Origin: Treponema sp.
Lineage (GTDB): Bacteria > Spirochaetota > Spirochaetia > Treponematales > Breznakiellaceae
Direction of reading: 5' to 3'
Assembly: GCA_031278815.1 (NCBI GenBank)
Contig: JAITJS010000007.1
Span: 1 to 43,976 of the forward strand
DNA length: 43,976 nt
Made by a program: the position numbers and the translations under genes. The notes under the pieces are model-generated. The model saw only the letters and a program-made list of their open reading frames with translations. It was not told the DNA's origin and ran no database searches. Shown piece after piece: positions 18,052-27,306 of this stretch (position 1 is its first letter; each line of letters starts with the position of its first letter).

Positions 18052-18802
18052 AGAGTAACCCTAACACCACCTCTTTATTCTGTTCTGCGTCTGAGCGCTT
18101 CTTGGGATCCTTGGTAATCTTCAGGATTCGGTCATAGAGGTCTACCGCACCATCATACCGGTTGGTCATATAATAAGCCCGTGCCAAGATAAACATACCG
18201 TCCACCTCATTTTTTGCCAGTTCTAGGTACCGTTCCAGGTGGGGAATAGCCTCATCCGGACGGTTAAGCTCGAACACATACAAAACCCCTAAACCATACC
18301 GGGGCCGGGCATACCGGTCGTCCAACTCAATCGCCCTCAAAAAGGCTCCCTCCGCAAGCTCAAAATAACGCATCTTTAGGGTATCACCTCCTCCAGTCTC
18401 CAGACTGCCATAGGCAGATTTCGCCACCATCCCAGCGGACAGTCCCCGGAGGTAATGCGGGGTTGGGTCCATCGGAGTATAGTAAATAGCCCGTTCCAGG
18501 GCATCCAAGGCTTCGGTATGTAAGCCTCGATCCTGTAACCGGGTAGCTAAAATTTTCCAATACACCCCGGTCTGGGCAGCATCTTTCACCTGCTGTTCAA
18601 TCTTCGCTTCATAGAGGGCTATGACCTCCCGTAGCCCCTCAATAGTCACTGGAGGCCCTCCTCCAGGAGGCCCCAGTTCGCTAATCCGAGTCGCCAGAGT
18701 ATCTCGGAACCGGTACTTCCGGTATGTATAGATACCAAGCACCAGAGCCCCTATTACCAAAATAACCACCATGCCAATCATCGTATCTTTTTTAATTTTC
18801 AT
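18044..18802 (-). CDS. Membrane-anchored tetratricopeptide repeat protein
   Basis: No specific function recognised. It is about 252 residues with one N-terminal membrane segment (MIGMVVILVIGALVLGIYTY), so it is anchored with the rest outside the cytoplasm or facing the membrane. The remainder carries TPR-like helical pairs, e.g. ILATRLQDRGLHTEALDALE, AEGAFLRAIELDDRYARP and EAIPHLERYLELAKNE. The ATG at 18802 has GAGGT five bases upstream; a GTG at 18814 overlapping the xerD stop is the alternative. It lies between xerD and dprA, overlapping dprA. TPR repeats suggest a scaffolding role, perhaps in envelope or division; this is inference. Confidence 0.8.
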   Translation of the reverse strand: MKIKKDTMIGMVVILVIGALVLGIYTYRKYRFRDTLATRISELGPPGGGPPVTIEGLREVIALYEAKIEQQVKDAAQTGVYWKILATRLQDRGLHTEALDALERAIYYTPMDPTPHYLRGLSAGMVAKSAYGSLETGGGDTLKMRYFELAEGAFLRAIELDDRYARPRYGLGVLYVFELNRPDEAIPHLERYLELAKNEVDGMFILARAYYMTNRYDGAVDLYDRILKITKDPKKRSDAEQNKEVVLGLLYG

Positions 18803-18810
18803 ACCATACC

Positions 18811-19743
18811 TCACACCCTAGGTTTAAGATCGCTTCGGTACCTGCCATCGGTCCATAACTTGGGCATATAGTGCCGATGCTGCTCCTTAAGCAGAGACCC
18901 ATCCACATGGGTATAGATTTGGGTGGTGGTCAAATCCGCATGGCCTAAGAGTTCCTGCACCGACCGGAGATCTGCCCCTCCAGCTAATAAGTCGGTGGCA
19001 AAGGTATGCCGTAAGGCATGGAGCTTGGAACTCACTCCCACAGGGGCCGTGATCTGAGCGTAGGTCTTCCACATCCCTTTCCGAGAAAGCCGCCTGCCGG
19101 TCCTACTGATAAATAGGGCAGCACTCTGCTTGGAACCGGCAAGCCGTGGCCGGGCTTCCGCCATGTAGCGTTTTAGCCAGGACGCCGCTTCCTCACCAAA
19201 AATGGCGAATCGTTCCTTGTTTCCTTTTCCCCGGACGATAATCAGCCCTTCATAAAACATCATATCCCGTAGATTCAGGGAAACCGCCTCTGAAACCCGT
19301 AACCCTGCGGAATAGATAAGCTCATAGAGCGCCCGATCCCGCAATCCCCAGGGGGTATGAGTATCAATGAGCCCCAGCACCCGATCCACCGATTCCCGGG
19401 TAAGCACCGAAGGCAGCCGGATCCCCTGTCGGGGAGATTCCAGGATACCCGCGGGGTTATCGGCCCTAATATGCTCATCTATGATAAAACGAAAAAAAGA
19501 ACGGAGCGCGGCTATGACTTTAGCAGCGGTCCGGGAATTGATGCGGTCCCGGGTACGACGTTGCTCCAGATACCGAACCAGAGACAGGGTATCGGCAGTT
19601 TCAAGGCATACCTGGGTTTCGGTAAGCCAGTCCAAAAACAGGCGGATCTCCCCGGTATAGGTTGCAACCGTGAGGGGTGCCCGGTGTTCTCTGTTGATAA
19701 GTCGGGAATAATACGGTTCCAAGAGATCCTGTGGATGTACCAC
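18811..19743 (-). CDS. xerD: Tyrosine recombinase XerD
   Basis: Partner of XerC in dif-site recombination. The 310-residue protein has an N-terminal SAM-like domain (YYSRLINREHRAPLTVATY) and the catalytic domain: Arg in YSAGLRVSEAVSLNLRD, Lys in VRGKGNKERFAIFG, His-x-x-Arg in LHALRHTFATDLLAGG, His in LLGHADLTTTQ and Tyr in QIYTHVDGS. The C-terminal HRHYMPKL resembles XerD. The start is a GTG at 19743, two bases after the ftsZ stop, with AAGGA upstream. XerC/XerD naming between the two genes is by similarity and gene order and could be interchanged. Confidence 0.9.
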   Translation of the reverse strand: MVHPQDLLEPYYSRLINREHRAPLTVATYTGEIRLFLDWLTETQVCLETADTLSLVRYLEQRRTRDRINSRTAAKVIAALRSFFRFIIDEHIRADNPAGILESPRQGIRLPSVLTRESVDRVLGLIDTHTPWGLRDRALYELIYSAGLRVSEAVSLNLRDMMFYEGLIIVRGKGNKERFAIFGEEAASWLKRYMAEARPRLAGSKQSAALFISRTGRRLSRKGMWKTYAQITAPVGVSSKLHALRHTFATDLLAGGADLRSVQELLGHADLTTTQIYTHVDGSLLKEQHRHYMPKLWTDGRYRSDLKPRV

Positions 19744-19745
19744 CC

Positions 19746-20960
19746 CTATGCTTCCTTACCTGCCCCGGATACGGAGGCATCTCTATGCAGGTTGTACTTC
19801 CGATCCCGGATTACCGTAGGAACCTCCAGATCATCCTCCTGATAACTACTATTCCGCGGGGAAATGAATTCCGTCCGTTTGGACCGCTCCCGGATCTTTT
19901 CCCATTCATTAATATCAATGAAATCACTCTCCGCTTGCTTAACCGGTTCTCGGACCGGTCCTTTTTTTGGAGGGGTTACGGTTTCGCTTTGAAACCCTGT
20001 GGCAATAACCGTTACCCGTAGCTTATCATCCAGCTCGGTGTCCAGGGTTGACCCCACAATAATCACCGCTTCCGAATCAGCCTTTGCCGTAATAAGATTG
20101 ACCACTTCCTGAAATTCAACCAGAGAAAAATCCTCACCCCCAGAGACATTCACCAGGATCCGGGTAGCCCCTTCGATAGCGGTATCTTCCAAGAGAGGAT
20201 TGTCCACCGCTGAAGAGGCGGCTTCGGAGGCCCGGTTATCCCCGGAGCCATAACCTATGCCCATGAGGGCATCTCCCTGGCCTTGAATAATTGCTTCTAC
20301 ATCGGCAAAATCAATGTTAATGAGCCCGGTTTGATTCACCAGATCCGAGATGCCCTGTACTCCTTGCCGGAGCACATCATCAGCCTTGAGAAAAGCCTCG
20401 GTGATGGGGGTTCGCCGTTCTACAATATTGAGCAGATGCTGATTGGGAATGATAATCAAAGTGTCCACTGCCTCCCGGAGCTTGGCAATCCCCGCTTCAG
20501 CCAGACGCATCCTGAAACGACCCTCAAACTCAAAGGGTTTGGTCACTACCCCCACGGTCAAAGCTCCACATTCCTTGGCGATCCGGGCGATAACCGGCGC
20601 GGATCCGGTCCCGGTACCTCCGCCCATGCCTGCGGTTACGAAGACCATATTGGCCCCTTTGAGGACTTCGGCGATCATCTCTTGGTCGTCATTGGCCGCC
20701 TTTTCACCGATCTCCGGTTTTCCCCCGGCACCTCGGCCTCCGGTAAATTTAGCGCCGATCTGCAATTTCTTATTGGCCTTGCATTTATTCAGATCCTGCA
20801 CATCTGTATTGACCGCGATGAATTCCACGCCCTGTAAACCACAGCTAATCATACGGTTTACCGCGTTAGAGCCGCCACCACCGGTACCGATGACCTTGAT
20901 GATCGCCGGACTTGGGTTTGTTAATTTCTCATCATGCACTTCAATATTCATAAAATTCAT
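19746..20960 (-). CDS. ftsZ: Cell division protein FtsZ
   Basis: Tubulin-like GTPase that forms the Z ring. The 404-residue protein has [18 protein letters not shown], the GTP-binding tubulin signature [13 protein letters not shown] and the T7 loop [12 protein letters not shown]. The C-terminal conserved peptide [11 protein letters not shown], which binds FtsA and other partners, follows a variable charged linker. The start is set at ATG 20960 because GGGAGGG lies just upstream; TTG 20978 is less likely. It follows ftsA with a gap of about 97 bases, the only sizeable break in the division block. Confidence 0.98.
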   Translation of the reverse strand: MNFMNIEVHDEKLTNPSPAIIKVIGTGGGGSNAVNRMISCGLQGVEFIAVNTDVQDLNKCKANKKLQIGAKFTGGRGAGGKPEIGEKAANDDQEMIAEVLKGANMVFVTAGMGGGTGTGSAPVIARIAKECGALTVGVVTKPFEFEGRFRMRLAEAGIAKLREAVDTLIIIPNQHLLNIVERRTPITEAFLKADDVLRQGVQGISDLVNQTGLINIDFADVEAIIQGQGDALMGIGYGSGDNRASEAASSAVDNPLLEDTAIEGATRILVNVSGGEDFSLVEFQEVVNLITAKADSEAVIIVGSTLDTELDDKLRVTVIATGFQSETVTPPKKGPVREPVKQAESDFIDINEWEKIRERSKRTEFISPRNSSYQEDDLEVPTVIRDRKYNLHRDASVSGAGKEA

Positions 20961-21057
20961 ACAACCCTCCCAAATCACCCCTTTGATTTTTCATGCTCAT
21001 TTGTAAATACTGTACGACGTTTAGACGCCGCATGTCCCTAGTACAACAAGGTACTCT

Positions 21058-22317
21058 TTAAAAAAACTCATTCTTGAACCACTCAATGATTCGACGCACC
21101 TTGGTGGGTCGTCCTTTTTCTCGACCGTGGAGTTCTCCTCCCCGTTCAGGAGTGTTCCGGCGCTCCCTATCATCCCCTTCTAACACCAGCCCCACGGCGG
21201 TAGCATAGATAGGACTGCGGTATTCCTCCACCAAACCTCCCACGGGAAGGGGGCTTCCTATTCGTACCGGCAGCTTAAAGATATGAGCAGCCAATTCTGC
21301 GGCTCCTAAGAGTTGCGCTCCCCCGCCGGTCAAGACAATACCCCCTCCCAAAGGTCGTGAAAGGGAGAGTTTATCCAACTTTTCCTTAACCATCTTGAAA
21401 ATCTCCTCCATCCTGGGCCGGATGATCGCCAAGATCTGAGATTTTGGTATAGGCATCGGAGGCCGTCCCCCGACTCCCGGCACAATCACCTCTTCATCAT
21501 CTTCAAATAAGCCTTCCCAACAGCATCCCGTATCAATTTTAATCCGCTCTGCGGTCTCAAAAGAGATATTCTTTACCTTAGATATATCACTGGTGATCAT
21601 GGCCCCTCCCGCAGGAATGGTAACATTTGAATAAGGCGCTCCCTCAGCATACACCAGTACATCCGTAGTCCCTCCTCCCAGATCCAGAAGGGCCACCCCA
21701 ATCTCTTTTTCCTCCAAGGTCAGTACGGATCTGCTTGCCGCTAAGGACTGGAGGATGAGATCATTCACAATGAACCCTGCCCGGTTTACACATTTTATCA
21801 AATTCTGGGCACTGGTAACCGAACAGGTAATGATATGGACCTCTGCTTCGAGACGCACCCCAATCATGTCCAGGGGATCCCGAATACCCCGCTGATCGTC
21901 TACGATATAGCTTTGGGGAATCACCTCCAGTACCTGCCGATCCATGGGAATAACCACCGCTCGAGCCGCCTCCAGGACCCGCTTGATATCCTCTTGCCCA
22001 ATCTCCCGGGTCTCTCGGGTTTTTCCGGTAACCGCCACAACCCCTCGAGAATTGATCCCGTCAATATGGTTTCCCCCTATTCCGGTCCAGCATACCGCTA
22101 CTTCGCGACCGCTCATCATTTCTGCCGCCTCAATAGCAGCAGCCACCGACCGGAGGGTAGCCTCAATATTGACCACAACCCCTTTCCGCAATCCTGTAGA
22201 CGGACACACCCCTACACCGGTAATTTCGAGAATGCCATGTTCATTACGCTCGCCAATCACGGCGCAGACCTTAGTCGTCCCTATATCGAGGCCGACCACT
22301 AATCCGTCATTAGCCAG
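21058..22317 (-). CDS. ftsA: Cell division protein FtsA, probable CTG start
   Basis: Actin-like ATPase that tethers FtsZ to the membrane. It shows the actin-fold motifs VGLDIGTTKVCAVIG, VALLDLGGGTTDVLV and GGIVLTGGGAQLLG, and ends with an amphipathic helix (VRRIIEWFKNEFF), the usual membrane-targeting element. A GTG at 22299 starts directly at VGLD but has only GGA near it. A perfect AAGGAGG (22330-22324) lies six bases before an in-frame CTG at 22317, giving MANDGLVVGLDIG, a more typical FtsA N-terminus. That start would overlap the ftsQ stop by 8 bases, just as murF overlaps ftsL. I favour CTG. Confidence 0.94.
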   Translation of the reverse strand: MANDGLVVGLDIGTTKVCAVIGERNEHGILEITGVGVCPSTGLRKGVVVNIEATLRSVAAAIEAAEMMSGREVAVCWTGIGGNHIDGINSRGVVAVTGKTRETREIGQEDIKRVLEAARAVVIPMDRQVLEVIPQSYIVDDQRGIRDPLDMIGVRLEAEVHIITCSVTSAQNLIKCVNRAGFIVNDLILQSLAASRSVLTLEEKEIGVALLDLGGGTTDVLVYAEGAPYSNVTIPAGGAMITSDISKVKNISFETAERIKIDTGCCWEGLFEDDEEVIVPGVGGRPPMPIPKSQILAIIRPRMEEIFKMVKEKLDKLSLSRPLGGGIVLTGGGAQLLGAAELAAHIFKLPVRIGSPLPVGGLVEEYRSPIYATAVGLVLEGDDRERRNTPERGGELHGREKGRPTKVRRIIEWFKNEFF

Positions 22318-23176
22318 AAGATGCCTCCTTTATCGTATAGGATGCCGTACCAGTTCTAAAATCGATCTCCTCAATCTTGGCACCTTTTGAAACACACACA
22401 TCGACCACGAGCAATATATAGCGAAGCATAGTTTCAGTTAATTCCGATCCCAATCGAATCCTCACAGGATTGTGAACAGGATAGAGGATAACATCATAAC
22501 TGTCAAAGGCCTTCCAGGTTACGGTAATCTCCGAAACAGCCGCCAATAGTTCCGGGGCAGCATCCTGTATGCGGGAAAGATTGGACAACAAAGTCCTGGA
22601 TATAAGGGGAAGCTGCATCCCTAAGAAGGGCGGTTCTGTAAGTAGCCCCGTTATAATCGGTATAGATGGGGCTGCCACGGTTCCCTGGATTTCATAACCG
22701 ATCTTAAAGACCACTCCCCGATGGTCAAAAAAAATGGGGCATACCTTACCGTCTATTCTCACAAAGGACAAGGCCACCGCTTTACGGCCTTCAAGGATTA
22801 TCTGGACCGAATTGGGGAAACCCTTAATCACCTTGACGGATGCTACTTCCGATAAGGCCTTCAAATGGGCTTCCACACTCCGGGAATTCACCGATACATA
22901 GGAGGATCTTCTGGTGATTCCTGCTTGTTTCAGAACCATTGCCACATCCAATTCGGGCATTCCCGTTACTTCCACCCGGGATAAGGGCAGGCAGGGATTA
23001 ACCACCAAGAGTAAGATCAATTCCCCTCCGATGAGGACCACAATAACGATGATGATCCACTTCAGCGCCTTTTCTATGAGAGAGGGGCCTACCGATTCAT
23101 CCGCTGCTGTTTCTATATCATCGGATAAGAACTCAGGGGATAATATATCTTCGGTAAAAATATTATCATCGGACAT
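22310..23176 (-). CDS. ftsQ: Cell division protein FtsQ/DivIB
   Basis: Bitopic divisome protein linking FtsL and the septal synthase. The 288-residue protein has an acidic cytoplasmic N-terminus of about 38 residues, one membrane segment (ALKWIIIVIVVLIGGELILL) and a POTRA domain (PLSRVEVTGMPELDVAMVLK, VASVKVIKGFPNSVQIIL) followed by the FtsQ beta domain. Sequence conservation is low, as usual for this family, but architecture and position between ftsW and ftsA are decisive. Its start overlaps the end of ftsW by 11 bases. Confidence 0.9.
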   Translation of the reverse strand: MSDDNIFTEDILSPEFLSDDIETAADESVGPSLIEKALKWIIIVIVVLIGGELILLLVVNPCLPLSRVEVTGMPELDVAMVLKQAGITRRSSYVSVNSRSVEAHLKALSEVASVKVIKGFPNSVQIILEGRKAVALSFVRIDGKVCPIFFDHRGVVFKIGYEIQGTVAAPSIPIITGLLTEPPFLGMQLPLISRTLLSNLSRIQDAAPELLAAVSEITVTWKAFDSYDVILYPVHNPVRIRLGSELTETMLRYILLVVDVCVSKGAKIEEIDFRTGTASYTIKEASSG

Positions 23177-24380
23177 GGAATACCTCAGGATCAGCGGAAT
23201 ACCAGCCTTCTGGTCTGGCCGTGTATTTCATGGAGGAAGGGCCAAAAGACCCTGATACTTCCCGGGACCGGGAAATATTGACGATGATCCCTGCCCCAAT
23301 CAGGGTGGTTACCAGGGATGAACCTCCCGCAGAAAAGAACGGCAGGGGAACCCCGGTGGCCGGGATTGAACCGGAAACCACCGCAATATTGAGAAGCGCC
23401 TGAAACACGATCATGGTAACCAGTCCAAAGGCCAAAAGCCGCCGGTAGGTTCCTTCGGCCCGCATAGCCGCCCGGTATCCCCGAGCGGCAAAGACCCCAA
23501 AGAGCAAAACAAAGAACAATATTCCTAAAAAACCCATCTCCTCAGCAAAAGAGGAGAAAATAAAATCCGATTGAACTTCAGGGACTCCGGCAAATTTCCG
23601 TATCCCGTGACCTATCCCTTTGCCCCAAAATCCACCGGATGCAATGGTGCTAATAGAAGCCCGAACCTGATACCCTGCCCCATGAGGCTCCCAGGTTGGG
23701 TTAAGATAGCTGATAATTCGCCTGAATCGGTGCTCCTTAGTCAATATCAACAGCAGGGCAAAGGGTAGGAACATGAATAAACCGCTGAGAAAGTAACGAT
23801 ACTTCACTCCTGCAAGATAAAAAATCAACACCGCATTCAACGCAATGAATGCTGCGGTGGAAAAGTTGTTTTGCAAAGAAATCAAGATAATGAACAGCGC
23901 GGTAATACAAAACGGCGGCAAAATACCCTTAGCTAAGGAATGAATCTGTTCTTGCTTCTTATCAAAAATATGGGCTAAATACAGGGGCAAGGCCAGCTTG
24001 ACTAGTTCTGAAGGCTGAAAGGTCTCGGAACCGATGCGGAACCATCGAGAAGCGCCATTTTTCGTTACTCCCACCACCGGCAAAAGCGGAAGGATACAGA
24101 GGATAATTGTGCCCAGGATTGCCACCACTGGCAATCCATAGTCCCGTACCGCATCCAGATTAATCCGGGAAGTTACCAAGAACAACACCATCCCGGCTCC
24201 CAAAAAGAAAAGCTGCCGGGATAGTAAGTACAAGCCGTTTTCAAAGAACCGTTCTGCATATACATAGGAGGAAGAATAGAGGGTTACCATCCCCAAACCG
24301 GTAAGGAGGAAGATACTGGCCACCAAAATATGATCCGTATGGACCCGGCGCCCTGTTTTTTCAACCGTAAAGTGATACAT
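23166..24380 (-). CDS. ftsW: Peptidoglycan glycosyltransferase FtsW (SEDS family)
   Basis: Multi-spanning SEDS protein that polymerises lipid II at the septum. The 404-residue protein shows about ten hydrophobic segments and family motifs: SRWFRIGSETFQPSELVKLALPLYLA, ISLQNNFSTAAFIALNAVLI, YQVRASISTIASGGFWGKGI, and TGVPLPFFSAGGSSLVTTLIGAGII near the C-terminus. It could in principle be RodA or SpoVE, but its place in the division cluster argues for FtsW. Its usual partner, the class B penicillin-binding protein FtsI, is not in this cluster. Confidence 0.95.
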   Translation of the reverse strand: MYHFTVEKTGRRVHTDHILVASIFLLTGLGMVTLYSSSYVYAERFFENGLYLLSRQLFFLGAGMVLFLVTSRINLDAVRDYGLPVVAILGTIILCILPLLPVVGVTKNGASRWFRIGSETFQPSELVKLALPLYLAHIFDKKQEQIHSLAKGILPPFCITALFIILISLQNNFSTAAFIALNAVLIFYLAGVKYRYFLSGLFMFLPFALLLILTKEHRFRRIISYLNPTWEPHGAGYQVRASISTIASGGFWGKGIGHGIRKFAGVPEVQSDFIFSSFAEEMGFLGILFFVLLFGVFAARGYRAAMRAEGTYRRLLAFGLVTMIVFQALLNIAVVSGSIPATGVPLPFFSAGGSSLVTTLIGAGIIVNISRSREVSGSFGPSSMKYTARPEGWYSADPEVFHVR

Positions 24381-24425
24381 GCTTTCTCTTCATTGCTCCC
24401 TGGTTATGCCACCGGCCGTGCTTTT

Positions 24426-25505
24426 TTATTGAATCTTCAAGGTTGATACGGCAATGATGGCAAACAGCCCTCCCAATATCCAAAAACGGATAACCACCTT
24501 GGTTTCCGCCCACCCGGATAATTCAAAATGATGGTGCAACGGCGCCATCTTAAATACCCGCTTCTTCCGTATCTTATAAGAAATCACCTGGATGATTACC
24601 GAGGCAATTTCCAAAACAAAGACCCCTCCAATAATAAGAATTAGAATTTCCTTTTTAATAATCAAGGAGACTATCGCCGTAACACCCCCTAAGGGAAGAC
24701 TCCCCACATCTCCCATGAATACATCTGCAGGATGGGCATTGAACCAGAGAAACCCGATACAGGCCCCCACTGCAGCAAGGCAAAAAACCGTTAATTCCCC
24801 TCCTCCGGTAATATAGGGTATCCCCAGATAAGAAGAATAATCTGCCCGCCCTGAAAGATAGGTGAGTATCCCTAAGGTAATAAATACCAGAATAAGCAGC
24901 CCTGCTGCAAGCCCATCAAGACCATCGGAGAAATTCACCGCATTAGATTCCCCCACGATAAGGAGTATCCCAAAGGGTATCCACAAGACCCCCATATCCA
25001 CTAGAGGATTCTTGAAAAACGGAATATACAGGGCGGTGATCCCTTCTTCCCCTGAAAAATACAGGAACAGTACCACCCCAATGGCCACTGCAAACTGCCC
25101 TGCCAGTTTTGCCCAGGCCGGTAAGCCTGCTGAATTATGCCGCCGGACCTTGAGAAAATCATCCACGAACCCGATTAATCCTAAGGCAACCAAGGCTCCT
25201 CCGGTAAGCCACACCTTAGCATTTCTAAAATCCTGCCACAAGAGCAGAGAACAGATCATAGAAAAAATAATGAGAATCCCCCCCATGGTAGGAGTACCGT
25301 TTTTTTTCAAATGACTCTCAGGACCATCTTCCCGAACTGCTTGGCCTATCTTGAGTTTCTGGAGAGCTTCGATTATCCGGGGACCTAAGATGAAACAGAT
25401 GAGCAAGGTGGTTAAGGCCGCATAGGCGCCGCGGAAGGAGAGGTACTGGAACACATTAAGGGGGGTGAAATATTTAACCAGGGGATAAATGAATTCCAGA
25501 AACAC
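24426..25505 (-). CDS. mraY: Phospho-N-acetylmuramoyl-pentapeptide transferase MraY
   Basis: Transfers phospho-MurNAc-pentapeptide to undecaprenyl phosphate, making lipid I on the inner membrane face. The 359-residue polytopic protein has GTPTMGGILIIFSM, FVDDFLKVRRHNSAGLPAW, the metal-binding NAVNFSDGLDGLAAG, and the C-terminal PLHHHFELSGWAETKVV. Length matches the family. The start is a GTG directly after the murF stop codon, with a GGAGG in the end of murF serving as its ribosome-binding site. Confidence 0.98.
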   Translation of the reverse strand: MFLEFIYPLVKYFTPLNVFQYLSFRGAYAALTTLLICFILGPRIIEALQKLKIGQAVREDGPESHLKKNGTPTMGGILIIFSMICSLLLWQDFRNAKVWLTGGALVALGLIGFVDDFLKVRRHNSAGLPAWAKLAGQFAVAIGVVLFLYFSGEEGITALYIPFFKNPLVDMGVLWIPFGILLIVGESNAVNFSDGLDGLAAGLLILVFITLGILTYLSGRADYSSYLGIPYITGGGELTVFCLAAVGACIGFLWFNAHPADVFMGDVGSLPLGGVTAIVSLIIKKEILILIIGGVFVLEIASVIIQVISYKIRKKRVFKMAPLHHHFELSGWAETKVVIRFWILGGLFAIIAVSTLKIQ

Positions 25506-27020
25506 CTAAACTCCTCCCTCTGTCCTCGCCTCATGAGCACCCATCACCACTTCGGTGAGCCCTTCCAATCCACAGGCCCGGGAACCCTTTAACAGGACCA
25601 GATCCCCAGGCTGAATCTGGTCCGCCAGAACCTGGGATAAGCAGGATAAGCTATCGGTATAATAGAAGCCCACCCTGCCCGCTTTTCCCTGCCCGGTCCC
25701 CTTAAGGGCTTGCTCCAGGGCCGCTACTGCCCCTTGATTTTCAGAACCCAAAAAATAGATCCCATCCGCTTTGGAAGCGGCTAAGGCCCGGCCAATTCCT
25801 GCATGAGCCTCAGGAGAAACGCTTCCCAGTTCCAGCATAGAACCGATTACATAAATCCGCCGTCCTTGCCAGTCAAGACTATCACAAAACCCAATGGCTT
25901 CCTGCATGGATTCAGGGTTGGCATTATAACAATCCCGAATCACCGTAACAGGGCCCCGGAGAATCTCGCTGCGACCAAAGAGAGGCTGTACCGATTCCAA
26001 TCCTTCCCATATTGCCTTGGTGCTGACTGGGACTTCCCGGGCTATGGCAAGGGCTGCTAAGAGGTTCCGTATATTGTGCTTTCCTATAAGCTGACAGTGA
26101 ACCGGTTTGTTATCCCACCTGAGATCAATACCCTCAAGACCTCGATCATGGAGATCCGCCAATGCTCTAAATGACTGAGGACCATAGAAACAAATCGTTC
26201 CCTTGATACCTTCTGCAAGAAAGTTCCTATAGGGATCTTCCTCCGGGATTAAGGCCCGTTCAGTTCCAGAAAACGCGGAAAAGATACCTTTCTTTTCTTG
26301 AGCAATAGCCTGTTTACTACCGAGGATGCCGATATGGGCGGATCCAATATTGGTAATGAGGGCGATATGGGGTTTAAGTACCTGAGCCAGTTCCCCTATC
26401 TCCCCTGCCCGGTTCATACCCATCTCAAATATCCCCACCTGGTGGTAGGGGCGAACCTTAAAAACCGACAGGGGAAGCCCGGTTTCCGAATTCAGGTTGC
26501 CTTGGTTCATGACCACCGACTGTTCCTGGCCGAGTATCGCTGCGACAATCTCCTTGGTGGTGGTCTTTCCCGATGAACCGGTAATACCAATTCTGAGCAA
26601 GCCTGGGAACCGGGCCAGGTAGTAAGCCGCGGCTTGCTGAAGGCCCCGCAGGGTATCTTCTACCACCAAGAGCAAGCCCTGGGCTTCTCGGGCCTGATGC
26701 ACCAAATCTGAGGCAGGATCTTCCCAGCGTGATCGGGCAACCATAGCCGCCCTTGCTCCTGACTCAAAGGCAGAGCCTACATACCGGTGACCGTCCTGGA
26801 CCGTGCCTACCAACGCTACGAAAAGGGCCCCCGGTACCACCTGCCGAGAATCAATACATACCGATGAACAAACGACGTGGATCGGACCTGAAGGCCCTTG
26901 AAAGGAGATGAGTTGTGCCCCCAAGACCTTGGATAAATCAACACAATTCATCTCCATCTCCGGGTCTTGTAAGACACTTTGCTCGTTCGCCTGTACGGTC
27001 TCTTTTTGAGCATTATCCAT
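25506..27020 (-). CDS. murF: UDP-MurNAc-tripeptide--D-alanyl-D-alanine ligase MurF
   Basis: Adds D-Ala-D-Ala to UDP-MurNAc-tripeptide in the cytoplasm. The sequence shows the Mur ligase ATP site GITGSSGKTTTKEIVAAIL, SETGLPLSVFKV, FEMGMNRAGEIGELAQ, the central His/Asn segment (ALITNIGSAHIGILGS) and the C-terminal domain motif VIRDCYNANPESMQEAI. About 504 residues from ATG 27020, which overlaps the ftsL stop by 8 bases. Alternatives are TTG 27041 and ATG 26951, the latter with a GGAG nearby. The first 30 residues are not conserved family sequence, so the exact start is uncertain. Confidence 0.96.
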   Translation of the reverse strand: MDNAQKETVQANEQSVLQDPEMEMNCVDLSKVLGAQLISFQGPSGPIHVVCSSVCIDSRQVVPGALFVALVGTVQDGHRYVGSAFESGARAAMVARSRWEDPASDLVHQAREAQGLLLVVEDTLRGLQQAAAYYLARFPGLLRIGITGSSGKTTTKEIVAAILGQEQSVVMNQGNLNSETGLPLSVFKVRPYHQVGIFEMGMNRAGEIGELAQVLKPHIALITNIGSAHIGILGSKQAIAQEKKGIFSAFSGTERALIPEEDPYRNFLAEGIKGTICFYGPQSFRALADLHDRGLEGIDLRWDNKPVHCQLIGKHNIRNLLAALAIAREVPVSTKAIWEGLESVQPLFGRSEILRGPVTVIRDCYNANPESMQEAIGFCDSLDWQGRRIYVIGSMLELGSVSPEAHAGIGRALAASKADGIYFLGSENQGAVAALEQALKGTGQGKAGRVGFYYTDSLSCLSQVLADQIQPGDLVLLKGSRACGLEGLTEVVMGAHEARTEGGV

Positions 27021-27306
27021 CAAGGCTCTTGCTCCCTTCAATCTGAATCTGCAACACCGCTTCAGGATGTATTTTTGATAAGCCTAATTCATTTTTAGCT
27101 ATTCTTTCTATTCTCCCTGGAGATGAAAGCACGGCAATTCCTGCAATAAGGCTCTTATTGTTTTCTATCCATTTTACTTGATCCATTTCCAGTTGTCCCA
27201 CTTGCCGTTCTAAGGCAGCATATCGGGAGGATTGCCATGCAGTAATACCTAAGAGCATCGGGATGGTAAGAGCAATAAAATATAAGAGTACCAGTTGCTC
27301 TTTCAC
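27013..27306 (-). CDS. ftsL: Cell division protein FtsL-like
   Basis: Small bitopic divisome protein that pairs with FtsB and FtsQ. It has 97 residues, with an N-terminal membrane segment (LLYFIALTIPMLLGITAW), then a coiled-coil stretch (ALERQVGQLEMDQVKWIENN) and the typical RIERIAKNELGLSKIHPE tail. Sequence identity in this family is always weak; position between rsmH and murF supports the call. It overlaps rsmH by 4 bases and murF by 8. Confidence 0.85.
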   Translation of the reverse strand: MKEQLVLLYFIALTIPMLLGITAWQSSRYAALERQVGQLEMDQVKWIENNKSLIAGIAVLSSPGRIERIAKNELGLSKIHPEAVLQIQIEGSKSLDG

